The position numbers and the translations under genes were made by a program. This document shows positions 1 through 8,944 of a stretch of 29,285 nucleotides of DNA, piece after piece. The notes beneath the pieces are model-generated. The model was not told the DNA's origin. It did not search any database and saw only the letters and a list, made by a program, of their open reading frames with translations. This stretch comes from Agrobacterium fabrum. Its GTDB lineage: Bacteria > Pseudomonadota > Alphaproteobacteria > Rhizobiales > Rhizobiaceae. The stretch covers positions 1 to 29,285 of the forward strand of contig QFOL01000019.1 of NCBI GenBank assembly GCA_003241215.1, in the 5' to 3' direction. Within the stretch, counting starts at the first letter, position 1; every line of letters begins with the position of its first letter.

Positions 1-99
1 GGGGACGATGCGCACGCCCTTGGCCTGGACGCTGAGGGTGACGATTTCGCCGGTGAACTCGTTCGAGCCGGTCTTCTTGAAGGTGCCGATGGTCGCCAT
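1..99 (-). CDS. DUF736 family protein, N-terminal part (runs off the window)
   Basis: The first 33 codons of a minus-strand gene are present and read MATIGTFKKTGSNEFTGEIV onward. This is the typical opening of the short (about 100 aa) DUF736 proteins that recur on rhizobial plasmids and conjugative elements; their biochemical role is unknown. The ATG is preceded by GGAGAAATAC, a good Shine-Dalgarno. The rest lies beyond base 1. It has the same orientation as the other backbone genes but is separated from the nearest one by about 570 bases with no gene, so it probably has its own promoter. Confidence 0.85.
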   Translation of the reverse strand, partial: MATIGTFKKTGSNEFTGEIVTLSVQAKGVRIVP

Positions 100-671
100 G
101 GTATTTCTCCGTTTTCCGTTCCCGAGACCGCACCATGCGGCCTCGATGGCGATCGGTGGGCCGGAGGCGACTGACGACGCATCGCTTGCGACCGAAGCAG
201 AGCGGAGGACGGCGCAGGATCGAGTTTCTTGTCTCGCGAGGAATGACGGCTTCAGCCGGCAGGGGAAGAAAGTCGAGACGCGCTGTTGCGGCATAGGCAG
301 TCGAGGCGTCAGCCGTCCTTCGGCCAGATCAGCCCATTGGAGAGGCCGTTTGGAGCGCTCGCTGAACGGAGGTCAGACGGAGAACTTGGCGCCCATCCTC
401 GCCTGAGACCGGCGGTGACGCCGTTTCCCCCGATCTCACCCTTGCCCCAGGCTCAAGCTGCGGTTGTCCGGGCTCCGCATCCGCGCGCCACCCACACCGC
501 CACGCCCTCGTTTGGTCATGCCGCCTCAGACGGCGTGCCGGTTCAAGCGCGCCATACGCGGCTGCATTGCGGTCTCAACGGCGATCCAACTCGTCGCTGC
601 GTTCTACCCAGGCCCTACGGACGAGAAGGACGTCCTTCGTCTCGTCTGGTTTGCCCGTGGTAGGCGACGGC
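100..671. other. Gene-free stretch upstream of the DUF736 gene
   Basis: I find no credible coding region here on either strand. The open frames present are arginine/proline-rich and start without ribosome binding sites. The right end follows the TAG stop of the small membrane-protein gene at 672. The left end must hold the promoter of the DUF736 gene, but I cannot point to convincing -35/-10 boxes. No tRNA, repeat array or insertion-sequence end is recognisable. Confidence 0.5.
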
Positions 672-1112
672 CTAAGCCCGGACGAGGCCCTGACCGGATT
701 GGCCGCCACTTGCCATTCCGGCGATCCGCAAGAACGCGGTTATGCCGACGGCGACTGCACCGATGATTGAGAAGGCGATTTGCCATCCTTCAGAGGGCAT
801 CAAGTGCTTCGCGATGCCATGAGTAGCGTGGTAGCCGGCAACAACGGCAGGTGCGACGAAGACGAGCGCAATCGCGAGCTTCCCCCAGAGCGGGCGAACG
901 GTTCCAAGCAGGAGCTGACCAACGCCGAAGGTGAAACCTGCGGCCAGCGCACCGATGAGAATTGCGCCAAGCCAGCCTACGCCGGAATTCATTGCCCACA
1001 TGCCGGCGCTCACACCGACGAAGAAGGGCAGCGCGAACACGGCGAGCGTGAAGAGCAACCAGCAGAAGAAGCCGATTGCAACAATGCAAAGGAGTATGCC
1101 GAGAATGATCAT
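672..1112 (-). CDS. Small polytopic membrane protein, unknown function
   Basis: This encodes a 146-aa protein that I do not recognise as a named family. It is very hydrophobic with about four membrane segments: residues 2-36 (probably two closely packed helices), 46-70, 77-95 and 112-130. It begins MIILGILLCIVAIGFF and ends in a polar Gly/Ser/Gln tail. The ATG at 1112 was preferred over an in-frame upstream start because GGAGACACCACC directly precedes it and the upstream extension is arginine-rich. It lies downstream of another small membrane protein, with a strong hairpin between them. No catalytic motif is visible, and a role in the element's envelope or transfer biology is only a guess. 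Confidence 0.7.
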   Translation of the reverse strand: MIILGILLCIVAIGFFCWLLFTLAVFALPFFVGVSAGMWAMNSGVGWLGAILIGALAAGFTFGVGQLLLGTVRPLWGKLAIALVFVAPAVVAGYHATHGIAKHLMPSEGWQIAFSIIGAVAVGITAFLRIAGMASGGQSGQGLVRA

Positions 1113-1206
1113 GGTGGTGTCTCCGATAGGAATGCTCCAGCGGCTGCGCCTTCCACCACCACCGCGGCGCAACGCCGAGCATAGCAAAAGATGAGCGCCG
1201 GCGGGA

Positions 1207-1229
1207 GCGAAAACCGCTGAGGTTTTCGC
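1207..1229 (-). terminator. Hairpin between two small membrane-protein genes, possible terminator
   Basis: A perfect 9-bp inverted repeat (GCGAAAACC / GGTTTTCGC, 5-nt loop) lies between the stop of the gene at 1257 and the start of the gene at 1112. The 3' arm on either strand contains TTTT but no true T-run follows, so it could be a weak bidirectional terminator or an mRNA-stabilising stem. Confidence 0.4.
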
Positions 1230-1256
1230 GTCGGCGGGCACATGACCTTCGCCTCG

Positions 1257-1424
1257 TCATGAGGCGAAGGGGTCGATTTCGCCGACGATCTCGGCGTCAT
1301 CGCCCTCGTATTCGGTAGCGGGGACGACTGAGAGCGTGCCGTCACCGGCGCGGAAGATCACGATGGCGACCATCAGGGTGGCGGCGAGGCTGAAGGCGAA
1401 GGCATGTGCGTCGGGGAAGGACAT
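1257..1424 (-). CDS. 55-aa single-pass membrane protein, unknown function
   Basis: The protein begins MSFPDAHAFAFSLAATLMVA. It has one hydrophobic segment (about residues 8-24) followed by an acidic tail (EYEGDDAEIVGEIDPF), suggesting a small membrane-anchored protein. The start at 1424 is chosen because GGAG lies 8 nt upstream. A longer in-frame start at 1529 has no such signal and adds an unlikely Arg/Pro-rich leader. The family is not recognised. It is in line with the downstream four-helix membrane protein and may form a small unit with it. Confidence 0.6.
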   Translation of the reverse strand: MSFPDAHAFAFSLAATLMVAIVIFRAGDGTLSVVPATEYEGDDAEIVGEIDPFAS

Positions 1425-1679
1425 CGATCCGGCTCCTGCTGGGCGGAGGACCATCCCCCGCTGACAGGCGCCCGATGTGTTCGGCCGATGGCCGCAATCA
1501 CCGCGCTGGCAAAGCCGGCGCGGCGGCACGCTATGCGTAGTCCGACCCTTTACGGGTTGATGGCGTCAGGCCATCGGCTGGACCAAGGATCAGCGCAGAT
1601 AAGCGGGGGTGGTTTTCCGACTGCACGGCTCGCCGGTTACGTTTTCCCGATGCACATGCCTTTGACTTACGTCGGTGCG

Positions 1680-2258
1680 TCAGTCGAGGACGATTCTCTT
1701 CCCGATCTGCGTCTCCAGGTGATTGAGCTGCTTGTTCAGGCTCACGGTGACGAAATACTCTGTGTGCGCAACTGCTTCCAAGAAGTCGGGTAGCTCGTCG
1801 AGTGGGAGGGCTGACGTACTTAGGTGGCGAATGACGACCCGATCCGGCTCGTCTTTCGCTGCCAGTGTCAGGCGCACTAGGTCGGAGTTGTCCGTGTGTG
1901 CGGCAATGGTGTTGCGAAGCTCTATGAGCCGGCGATGCACCTCCATGCCGTCCGCCGAGCCATTGTAGACCTTCTTCGCGTCAAGCGTCGGGATGCCGGG
2001 GCCGGAGGATGCGTAGCATCGACCGTATGCCATAAGTGCCGCGACAAAATACGCTTGCGTTCGCACGACATTATCAACGTCGCCGAGATCGGCGGGTTCG
2101 TCCCTCATCCATTCGAAGTTCTTCCGCGCACTGAGAAGATTCATGAGGATGTGCGTCCATTGTGTCAGGCGCTCGTAGCCCGGTGGGTCTATCGCAAAGC
2201 CTCCGGCTGCTGCGGCTTCCATGTGTGGCTTGAAGTCTTCTTCGCTAATCCTGCTCAT
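1680..2258 (-). CDS. Hypothetical protein, 192 aa
   Basis: This is a soluble, mostly helical-looking protein beginning MSRISEEDFKPHMEAAAAGG. It contains a segment (VHRRLIELRNTIAAHTDNS) that resembles the 'RN..AH' core of HEPN-like or AbiV-like helical proteins, where an Arg-Asn-x-x-x-His motif marks the RNase site. The match here is loose (R-N-T-I-A-A-H), so this is only a lead. The start at 2258 has GGGGGATCG immediately before it; an alternative ATG at 2294 has no ribosome binding site. It is a stand-alone minus-strand gene between the DUF2493 gene and the small membrane-protein pair. Codon use is less GC-extreme than in its neighbours. Confidence 0.65.
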   Translation of the reverse strand: MSRISEEDFKPHMEAAAAGGFAIDPPGYERLTQWTHILMNLLSARKNFEWMRDEPADLGDVDNVVRTQAYFVAALMAYGRCYASSGPGIPTLDAKKVYNGSADGMEVHRRLIELRNTIAAHTDNSDLVRLTLAAKDEPDRVVIRHLSTSALPLDELPDFLEAVAHTEYFVTVSLNKQLNHLETQIGKRIVLD

Positions 2259-2337
2259 CGATCCCCCGGCGTCCTTTTGAAGGTTGCCGGTCATGTAGCA
2301 CAGCGAAGCTTGCCCGGAGTGAAGTTGAAGGCGGCGC

Positions 2338-3261
2338 TTACGCGCCGCCGAATTTCCAGACCGGGATGCCGAGCTTCCTGGCCTTGTCGGCGAGGTTGTC
2401 GTTGATGCCCGTGCCGGGGAAGTGCATCACGCCCTTCGGCACAATGTCGAGCATCTCGTCATTGCGTTTGAAGGGCGCTGCGCGGCCGTGCTTCGTCCAG
2501 TCGGGCGCGAAGCCGATCTGCGGGACATTGCGATTCTTTGCCCAGAGTGAGGCAATCTTTTCGGCGCCCTTCGGCGATTTGCCGTGGATCAGCACCATGT
2601 CGGGGTGCTTTTCGTGGACCTGATCAAGCTTGGTCCAGATCAACCGGTGGTCATTGAAGTCCAGGCCACCGGTGACGACGATCTTCGGGCCGGGCGGGAG
2701 AAGGATTTCCTGCTCGGCGCGCTTCTTGGCCATGAGGAAGTCGCGACTGTCGATCATTGCTGAGGTCAGGTTGCGATGGTTGACCTTTGAGCCCGTGCGG
2801 GGGAGCCACGGCTTGCCGATCTGGCGTTCGTAGTGCTCGGCGGCCTGGTCGCGCATGAGTTCGAAGGCGTTTTGCCGTTCGATGAGCGTCTTGCCCTCGG
2901 CGATCTGGCGCTCGAGTTCGACCGACTTCACCTCGCTGCCGTCCTGTTGCCGCTGTGAGCGCTTCTGCGCCTGCTCGTTGTCGTCGAGTTCGCGGGCGAT
3001 CCGTTCGGTGGCGCGGTGGAAGACGTTGACGGTCGACCAGAGGAGATCGTCGAGGTCAGGTTCGAGGCGAGTGTCCTCCAGGGTCGAGATCAGGGCGTCG
3101 AAGATGTCGGCGATTGCGCCCGCAACCTGATTGCCGTCTGGCAGGAGACGTTGGTCCGGCTCGTCGGCGAAGGGGCGGTAGCCGTGGAGCTGGAGTTCGT
3201 TGAGGACGTGATCGGTGGGTGACGATTCGTGGTGGGGTTCGTAGTCGTCGTGCTCGGTCAT
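2338..3261 (-). CDS. DUF2493 (SLOG superfamily) protein
   Basis: This is a 307-aa protein. Residues 1-185 are charged and helical, with a likely coiled coil around 85-135 rich in Glu, Arg and Gln. Residues about 192-305 form a DUF2493/YspA-like SLOG domain opening with KIVVTGGLDFNDH, followed by MVLIHGKSPKGAEKIASLWA and GIPVWKFGG. SLOG domains bind nucleotides or nucleotide-derived ligands. DUF2493 proteins with such helical N-termini are common on alphaproteobacterial mobile elements, with no proven role. ATG 3261 follows GGGAGCATTCC. It lies 314 bases downstream of the Toprim gene, and a nested hairpin fills part of that gap, so the two are probably expressed separately. Confidence 0.88.
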   Translation of the reverse strand: MTEHDDYEPHHESSPTDHVLNELQLHGYRPFADEPDQRLLPDGNQVAGAIADIFDALISTLEDTRLEPDLDDLLWSTVNVFHRATERIARELDDNEQAQKRSQRQQDGSEVKSVELERQIAEGKTLIERQNAFELMRDQAAEHYERQIGKPWLPRTGSKVNHRNLTSAMIDSRDFLMAKKRAEQEILLPPGPKIVVTGGLDFNDHRLIWTKLDQVHEKHPDMVLIHGKSPKGAEKIASLWAKNRNVPQIGFAPDWTKHGRAAPFKRNDEMLDIVPKGVMHFPGTGINDNLADKARKLGIPVWKFGGA

Positions 3262-3379
3262 GGAATGCTCCCTTGGCTGGACCGCGACCGTCGCGGCCTT
3301 CATGGCGACGACGCCCACGGGCGGAGCGGACCTGCACCCGGCGCACGCGCCGGGCCGGAGCAACGCGGAGGATGCCGGA

Positions 3380-3443
3380 GGCCGGCTATTTTGTTTCGCG
3401 ATGGAAAGCGGCCCCTCGGGGCCGCGCCGGAAAATAGTCGGCC
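3380..3443 (-). terminator. Nested hairpin in the Toprim-DUF2493 gap
   Basis: The 314-base gap 3262-3575 holds no gene but contains a two-level inverted repeat. The outer arms at 3380-3392 and 3431-3443 (GGCCGGCTATTTT / AAAATAGTCGGCC) pair over 13 positions with one mismatch that is a G-U pair in RNA. The inner arms at 3408-3415 and 3418-3425 (GCGGCCCC / GGGGCCGC) pair perfectly. In the minus-strand transcript the inner stem is followed by TTTCC, so it may terminate transcripts from the Toprim gene. The outer stem suggests more than a simple terminator. Confidence 0.5.
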
Positions 3444-3575
3444 GCAGGCATTGCCTGTCCGAACCGCTTGTGGGCCGATCGCCCTCTCGAAGGCCGAGGC
3501 GCGGTCCTCTCCAAGGGAACGTGCATCCATGCGAGCATGACGGCGGCTGTGCGCCGCCACCATTCAGCCGCCGAT

Positions 3576-4613
3576 CTATGCCGCCAGGAGCATGAAGCGG
3601 GCGACGTCCTGTGGTGCGAGCTGCACCCGAATATGCGCCATCAGCGTGTCGCGGCCGTAGGTGCGGAGATCTTCGTTGAAGTCCCCGAGCATGGGCGACA
3701 AGGCAATTGCCTCGATCCCGGCCGCGTTCGCCCGTTCGATCAGCGTGTTCCGCGCGCCATCTCCAGCACGATCATTGTCTCGGACGACATAGAGTCTGCG
3801 CAGCGCATCGTGGAACTGGATGGCGGCGAGGTGTGCTGCGGAAAGTGCGGCCGCCGCCGACATCCGGGGCATGGCCTCACGAGCCGACAGCACGCTTTCG
3901 ATGCCTTCGCCGGCCGCCAGCACGTCGCCTGGGAGCCCGAAGCGGACCGCGTGCCCAAGGAGATCGCCCATTGCCTTCCGCTGGATGTCGATCGGCGCCT
4001 TGCCGGAGCCGTCGGGGGCGAGCCAGGTCCGATGTGCCCCCGTGATCCTGTTGGAGAGATCGGTGACTGAGGCGACCATGGCCGGCCAGGTTTCGGTCGG
4101 GCTGTGCTCGTCCGGGCGATAATAGCATCGGGGATGGAAGAGCAGGCTTCCGCATCCGTGCAAAGCCGTAATGCCGCGTCCGCGTAAATACGCTTCCACG
4201 ATTGTCCCGCTGATGGGCTGGCATATGGCGATGAGCCGGCGTGCGGCCTCTGCGGACCCCGATGGTGCTGGCGTGCGTGCGTGCTGCCTCAGTGCTGGTT
4301 CCGGATCGGGCGGCAAGCTGAGGAAGATGCGGGCCTCTTCCGCGACGTCGGCGAAGTCGATGAGGCCGAGCGATTCACGGATCACGTCGAGCAGATCGCC
4401 ATGCTCGCCCGTCGCGGCGTCCGTCCATTTGCCGGCCGGGCCTTTGGCGGTGTCCTTGAGGCGCACGAACATGGACCGGCCGGGCGTGTTGCGGGCATCG
4501 CCAACCTGCCAGTAGTTGCCTTGCCTGCGGCCGGCGCCGAGATATCGTTTGCATACCGCCTCGGCCTGCCGGCCAAGACGGGATGCGAGATCGGAAGCGT
4601 CGCGGCGGGCCAT
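3576..4613 (-). CDS. Toprim domain-containing primase-like protein
   Basis: This 345-aa protein belongs to the plasmid/phage family with an N-terminal DUF7146-like region and a C-terminal Toprim fold. In the Toprim part I see the acidic motif GEGIES (about 235-240) and RDNDRAGDG (about 278-286, the D-x-D pair), then LGDFNEDLRTYG. These are the metal-binding positions used by primases and topoisomerases for phosphoryl transfer. There is no clear CHC2 zinc finger at the N-terminus, so it may depend on a partner for template binding. Its ATG overlaps the TAA of the upstream helicase gene in TAATG, which predicts translational coupling and joint function in copying or protecting incoming single-stranded DNA. 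Confidence 0.88.
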   Translation of the reverse strand: MARRDASDLASRLGRQAEAVCKRYLGAGRRQGNYWQVGDARNTPGRSMFVRLKDTAKGPAGKWTDAATGEHGDLLDVIRESLGLIDFADVAEEARIFLSLPPDPEPALRQHARTPAPSGSAEAARRLIAICQPISGTIVEAYLRGRGITALHGCGSLLFHPRCYYRPDEHSPTETWPAMVASVTDLSNRITGAHRTWLAPDGSGKAPIDIQRKAMGDLLGHAVRFGLPGDVLAAGEGIESVLSAREAMPRMSAAAALSAAHLAAIQFHDALRRLYVVRDNDRAGDGARNTLIERANAAGIEAIALSPMLGDFNEDLRTYGRDTLMAHIRVQLAPQDVARFMLLAA

Positions 4614-7600
4614 TATGCTGCCTCCCGCTCGCCGATGCGCGCCACCGGATAGGTGTCGAGCAATTTGGCGAGCACCGCCGGTCCCGCGCTGTCGATCGGC
4701 ACGAAGAACCGAAGCGACCAGGAGATGATCTCGGTGAAGAGGCCATAGGCGCGAAGACGGTCGCGCATTGCTTCAGTGAAGCCGGACAGCTCGATGCGGT
4801 TCGCCCCCATGACGCGCACGCGACGGAGTTGAAGACCTTCCGCGAGGTCGAGGATCGTCCGCCCGTCGATCAGCGCCGCATAGGCGTCGTCTGCCGATAG
4901 GCTGCTCGTGCCGGTCGACGCAGCGTTTGCGGCCCAGGCCGGAGAAACGCGGCGACCAATAATGCGCTCGCCATCATCGGTCTGAAGCCGATAGACGCGG
5001 GTCGACTCGTTCGGCAGCCGCTTCCAGACCGGTAGCAGCAAGCCCGCGACGACATGGATGGTGCTCTCGGTGAAGGCGGGCACGTCGCTGAGTTCGCGGG
5101 ACCAGGCGATAGCGAAGGTGCTGCGGTCGGCCTCCTGCCAATGGCTTTCGGCCATCGACTTCAACGAGGCATGGTGGTGTTCCATCGGGCGCAACAGCCG
5201 AACGCGACGCTCGATCTCGCCATCGTCGAGCATCAGCGACGGCGCCGGAATCTGCACCGCGGCTCGCCCGGATCGCTCGTTCACCAACAGCCTTGCGCCA
5301 CGATCATCGAGCCAGCCGAGAGCGTCATCGAGCGACAGCGGACGATTGCGGGTCCGCTGGGTGATGGACAGCAGCCGGGTCTGCGCTCCCGATGCCGGGT
5401 GAGTGTAGATGGTCGTGCGATCGGTGACGACAAAGCTCTCCGCCGTCAGGGTTTCGAGACCGACATCATAGACGCCGCTGGCGATCGCGCCCGACACCTT
5501 GGCGTCAAGAAGCTGTTCGAAGGCTGTGAAGAGGATGCCTTGCAGCTCGATGGTCAGCGCCAGCAGCCGGTTGAGGAAGGTCGTGATCGGCGGCAGCTCG
5601 TCCTTGATGCCGTTGTCGTCCACCAGCTTGAGGCCGGTGGCGGTCTCGAAGTGATGGAGTGAGCAGCCCTCGATCTTTCCGCGCACGATCAGGAGATAAA
5701 GCTGGCGCAGCGCGTCGCGGGCATAGCAGGATTCCAGATTGTCCTCGGGCCGGAACAGACCCTGGCCGCCGGTCTGGCGCTGCCCGCGCGTGATGGCGCC
5801 GAGCGTGTCGAGCCGGCGCGCGATCGTGCTGAGGAAGCGCTTTTCAGCTTTCACATCGGTCGCGATCGGCCGGAAGAGCGGCGGCTGCGCCTGGTTGGTT
5901 CGGTTGGTGCGGCCAAGCCCCTGGATCGCCGCGTCGGCTTTCCAGCCCGGTTCGAGCAGGTAATGCACCCGCAGCCGCTGGTTCTTCGCCGACAATTCCG
6001 CATGGTAGCTGCGGCCGGTGCCGCCCGCGTCCGAGAAGACGAGGATGCGCTTCAAATCGTCCATGAAGGCGGCCGTCTCGGCGAGGTTCGCGGACGGCGC
6101 ACGGTTCTCCACGGCGAGCCGGTCGCCCTTGCGGACGATGCGCCGGGAGCGGCCCGTCACCTCGGCCACCATGTCGGTGCCGAAGCGCTGCACGATCTGG
6201 TCGAGTGCGCCCGGCACGGGTGGAAGCGAGGCCAGGCGCTCGATCAGCTCGTCACGCCGGGCAACGGCTTCACGGCTCTCTACGGGCTGGCCATCGCGGT
6301 AGACCGGACGAGACGACAGATTACCTTCGCCATCGGTGTAGGGTTCATAGAGCTGCACCGGGAATGAATGGGCGAGATAGTCGAGGACGTATTCGCGCGG
6401 CGTAATGTCGACGCGCACGTCGTTCCACTCGTCGGTCGGGATCTCGGCGAGGCGTCGTTCCATCAAGGCTTCGCCGGTCGACACGATCTGCACCACGGCC
6501 GCATGGCCCGCGGCAAGGTCGTGCTCGATCGAGCCAATCAGGGTCGGCGTCTTCATCGACGTCAGCAGATGCCCGAAGAACCGCTGCTTCGCGGATTCGA
6601 AAGCCGAGCGGGCGGCGGACTTCGCCTGCCGGTTCAACGTGCCGGTCGAGCCGGTAATGTTGGCGGCTTCCATCGCCGCGTCGAGGTGATTGTGGATGAT
6701 GGCGAAGGCGCCGGCATAGGCGTCGTAGATGCGGCGCTGTTCGTCGGTGAGCTGGTGTTCGACCAGTTCATATTCGACGCCGTCGTAGGAGAGCGAGCGG
6801 GCGGTGTAGAGCCCGAGCGAACGCAGGTCGCGGGCCAGCACCTCCATCGCCGCGACACCGCCGTCTTCAATCGCCTCGACGAATTCCGCGCGCGTGGCGA
6901 AGGGGAAATCTTCGCCGCCCCAGAGGCCGAGACGTTGGGCATAGGCGAGATTGTGGACGGTGGTCGCGCCGGTAGCGGAGACATAGACGACGCGGGCATT
7001 CGGCAGGGCGTGCTGAAGCCGAAGGCCGGCGCGACCTTGCTGCGAGGGGGCGACGTCGCCCCGTTCTCCCTTGCCGCCGCCGGCGTTCTGCATCGCGTGG
7101 CTCTCGTCGAAAATGATCACTCCGTCGAAATCGGAGCCCAACCAATCGACGATCTGTCGGACACGCGAAACCTTCTCGCCGCGGTCGTCGGAGCGTAGCG
7201 TGGCGTAGGTTGCAAATAGGACGCCTTCCGACAGTGCGATGGGCTTGCCTTGTGGGAACCGCGACAGCGGCGTGACCAGCAGGCGCTCCATGCCGAGTGC
7301 GGACCAGTCGCGCTGAGCATCCTCGATCAGCTTGTCGGACTTGCTGATCCACACGGCCTTGCGCCGACCTTGGAGCCAATTGTCGAGGATGATGCCGGCT
7401 GATTGGCGGCCCTTTCCGGCCCCTGTGCCGTCGCCAAGCATGAAGCCGCGGCGGAAGCGGACGGTGTCGGCCGCATCGGCGGGCGCGGCCTTCACGAGGT
7501 CAAAGGTCTCGTCGACGGTCCACGATCCGGCGAGATAGTCGCTATGCGCCTCGCCGGCATAAATCAGCGTCTCGAGCTGGGCGTCGGACAACAGGCTGCG

Positions 7601-8917
7601 AATGTTCGTCGGCAGGGTCGGCCGATAGCTCGGCTTCGGTGGCGCGACGCTCGCCATGGCGGCGGACTGGACCAGTTTGGTCGGGTGCGCCTGGGAACCG
7701 GGAATGCGGATCGACTGCAATCCGTACTCCTCATAGATCGCGTCAGTCAGGTGCGCGCCCTCGACCGGCGTCCAGTTCACGGTCTCATAGGCGAGCGCGA
7801 TACCGGAGGGATCGGCGGAGATCGATGCGAGCGAGCGCGAGGGTGCCACGCGAGCGATGTAGCCCCGCACGGATTTCGGGGGCATGGCCGTGACGGGCAC
7901 GGAGATCGCCGGCAGGGTGACAGGCAAGCGAGCCGGCACGTCGCGTTCGATCCAATCGAGCAGCGTGGCAATATCGGGCGCCATGCCCGGCGACGTCGGG
8001 AAGGCTGCCGGATCGTCGGCCGGCAACTTGTCGATGACGGTTAGCCTCGTGGGAAACGTGGTGCCGTGCTTGGCATAGACCGATCCGGCGATCGCAGTGG
8101 AGAAGACGACGCGGCCTCGCTCCTGCAGGCGCGCGAAGGCATCGCGCCAGTCGGGTATTTCGGGACCGACATTTGCGCCGGTGATCGCGACGAGGCGACC
8201 GCCGGGCGCAAGCCGGTTCAGTGCGGAGGCGATGTGGCGAAACGCGGCGTCGGCGACGCGGCCGGAGACATTGGCCATGGCCGAGAACGGCGGGTTCATC
8301 AGCACGACGGACGGAACGGCCGCGCGATCGAGATGATCGTCGATCTGCGCTGCGTCGAACCGCGTGATGGCAAGCGCCGGGAAGACGGACGAGAGGAGGT
8401 CGGCGCGGACATCGGCCAGTTCGTTGAGGATCAGCGAGCCGCCGGCCATCGATGCGAGAATGGCGAGCAGGCCGGTGCCGGCAGAGGGCTCCAGCACGAT
8501 GTCGGTCGGCGCGATCGCCGCGGCCGTCACCACGGCAAGGCCAAGCGGGACCGGCGTCGAAAATTGCTGGAGCGCCTGGCTCTCTTCCGAGCGGCGGGTG
8601 TGGGTCGGCAGAAGCCCCGCGACTTTCGTCAGGGCAGCGAGCCGCGCTTCCGGAGAGGCGGATTTACGGAAAAGCGTTCTCCCGTACTTGCGAAGAAACA
8701 GAACCGTTGCGACCTCGCAGGCCTCGTAGGCGGTCTTCCAGTCCCAGACGCCTGCGGTGTCGGAAGCCCCGAAAGCGGCCTCCAGCGCAGTACGCAGCGC
8801 GGGCGCATCGACGCGCTCGCCGCGTTCGAGAGAGCGAAGCAGGATTTCGGCAGCAGACAGAATGGTAGGCGCATGGCCGGTCGTGGCCGGAGCAGCCACG
8901 GGCGACAGGATGGTCAT
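4613..8917 (-). CDS. Strawberry-notch family adenine methyltransferase-helicase fusion
   Basis: This is a 1434-aa DarB/strawberry-notch-like protein. Residues about 110-300 form a class I methyltransferase: LEPSAGTG (142-149) is the SAM-binding motif and MNPPFS (207-212) is the catalytic NPPF of N6-adenine methylases. Residues about 440-1050 form an SF2 helicase: Walker A GDGTGAGKGR (495-504), DESH (604-607), SATG (647-650) and the arginine-finger region QGLGRTNRTNQ (999-1009). The C-terminal 380 residues are family-specific. Phage P1 DarB has the same architecture and protects incoming DNA from type I restriction, so an anti-restriction or DNA-modification role during transfer is a reasonable inference. 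GAGGATCTCCCT precedes the ATG. Its leader carries one of the three conserved two-hairpin elements. Confidence 0.93.
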   Translation of the reverse strand: MTILSPVAAPATTGHAPTILSAAEILLRSLERGERVDAPALRTALEAAFGASDTAGVWDWKTAYEACEVATVLFLRKYGRTLFRKSASPEARLAALTKVAGLLPTHTRRSEESQALQQFSTPVPLGLAVVTAAAIAPTDIVLEPSAGTGLLAILASMAGGSLILNELADVRADLLSSVFPALAITRFDAAQIDDHLDRAAVPSVVLMNPPFSAMANVSGRVADAAFRHIASALNRLAPGGRLVAITGANVGPEIPDWRDAFARLQERGRVVFSTAIAGSVYAKHGTTFPTRLTVIDKLPADDPAAFPTSPGMAPDIATLLDWIERDVPARLPVTLPAISVPVTAMPPKSVRGYIARVAPSRSLASISADPSGIALAYETVNWTPVEGAHLTDAIYEEYGLQSIRIPGSQAHPTKLVQSAAMASVAPPKPSYRPTLPTNIRSLLSDAQLETLIYAGEAHSDYLAGSWTVDETFDLVKAAPADAADTVRFRRGFMLGDGTGAGKGRQSAGIILDNWLQGRRKAVWISKSDKLIEDAQRDWSALGMERLLVTPLSRFPQGKPIALSEGVLFATYATLRSDDRGEKVSRVRQIVDWLGSDFDGVIIFDESHAMQNAGGGKGERGDVAPSQQGRAGLRLQHALPNARVVYVSATGATTVHNLAYAQRLGLWGGEDFPFATRAEFVEAIEDGGVAAMEVLARDLRSLGLYTARSLSYDGVEYELVEHQLTDEQRRIYDAYAGAFAIIHNHLDAAMEAANITGSTGTLNRQAKSAARSAFESAKQRFFGHLLTSMKTPTLIGSIEHDLAAGHAAVVQIVSTGEALMERRLAEIPTDEWNDVRVDITPREYVLDYLAHSFPVQLYEPYTDGEGNLSSRPVYRDGQPVESREAVARRDELIERLASLPPVPGALDQIVQRFGTDMVAEVTGRSRRIVRKGDRLAVENRAPSANLAETAAFMDDLKRILVFSDAGGTGRSYHAELSAKNQRLRVHYLLEPGWKADAAIQGLGRTNRTNQAQPPLFRPIATDVKAEKRFLSTIARRLDTLGAITRGQRQTGGQGLFRPEDNLESCYARDALRQLYLLIVRGKIEGCSLHHFETATGLKLVDDNGIKDELPPITTFLNRLLALTIELQGILFTAFEQLLDAKVSGAIASGVYDVGLETLTAESFVVTDRTTIYTHPASGAQTRLLSITQRTRNRPLSLDDALGWLDDRGARLLVNERSGRAAVQIPAPSLMLDDGEIERRVRLLRPMEHHHASLKSMAESHWQEADRSTFAIAWSRELSDVPAFTESTIHVVAGLLLPVWKRLPNESTRVYRLQTDDGERIIGRRVSPAWAANAASTGTSSLSADDAYAALIDGRTILDLAEGLQLRRVRVMGANRIELSGFTEAMRDRLRAYGLFTEIISWSLRFFVPIDSAGPAVLAKLLDTYPVARIGEREAA

Positions 8918-8944
8918 AGGGAGATCCTCGGGAGAGCGGAAACG

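Noticed and set aside
8..663. Overlapping plus-strand frames of 125-132 codons near the left edge
   Set aside because: The first overlaps the DUF736 gene in antisense. All are Arg/Pro-rich with no start signals.
1559..1575. Hairpin GATGGC-GTCAG-GCCATC
   Set aside because: Only 6 bp with no T-run and not clearly placed at a gene end; too weak to call a terminator or operator.
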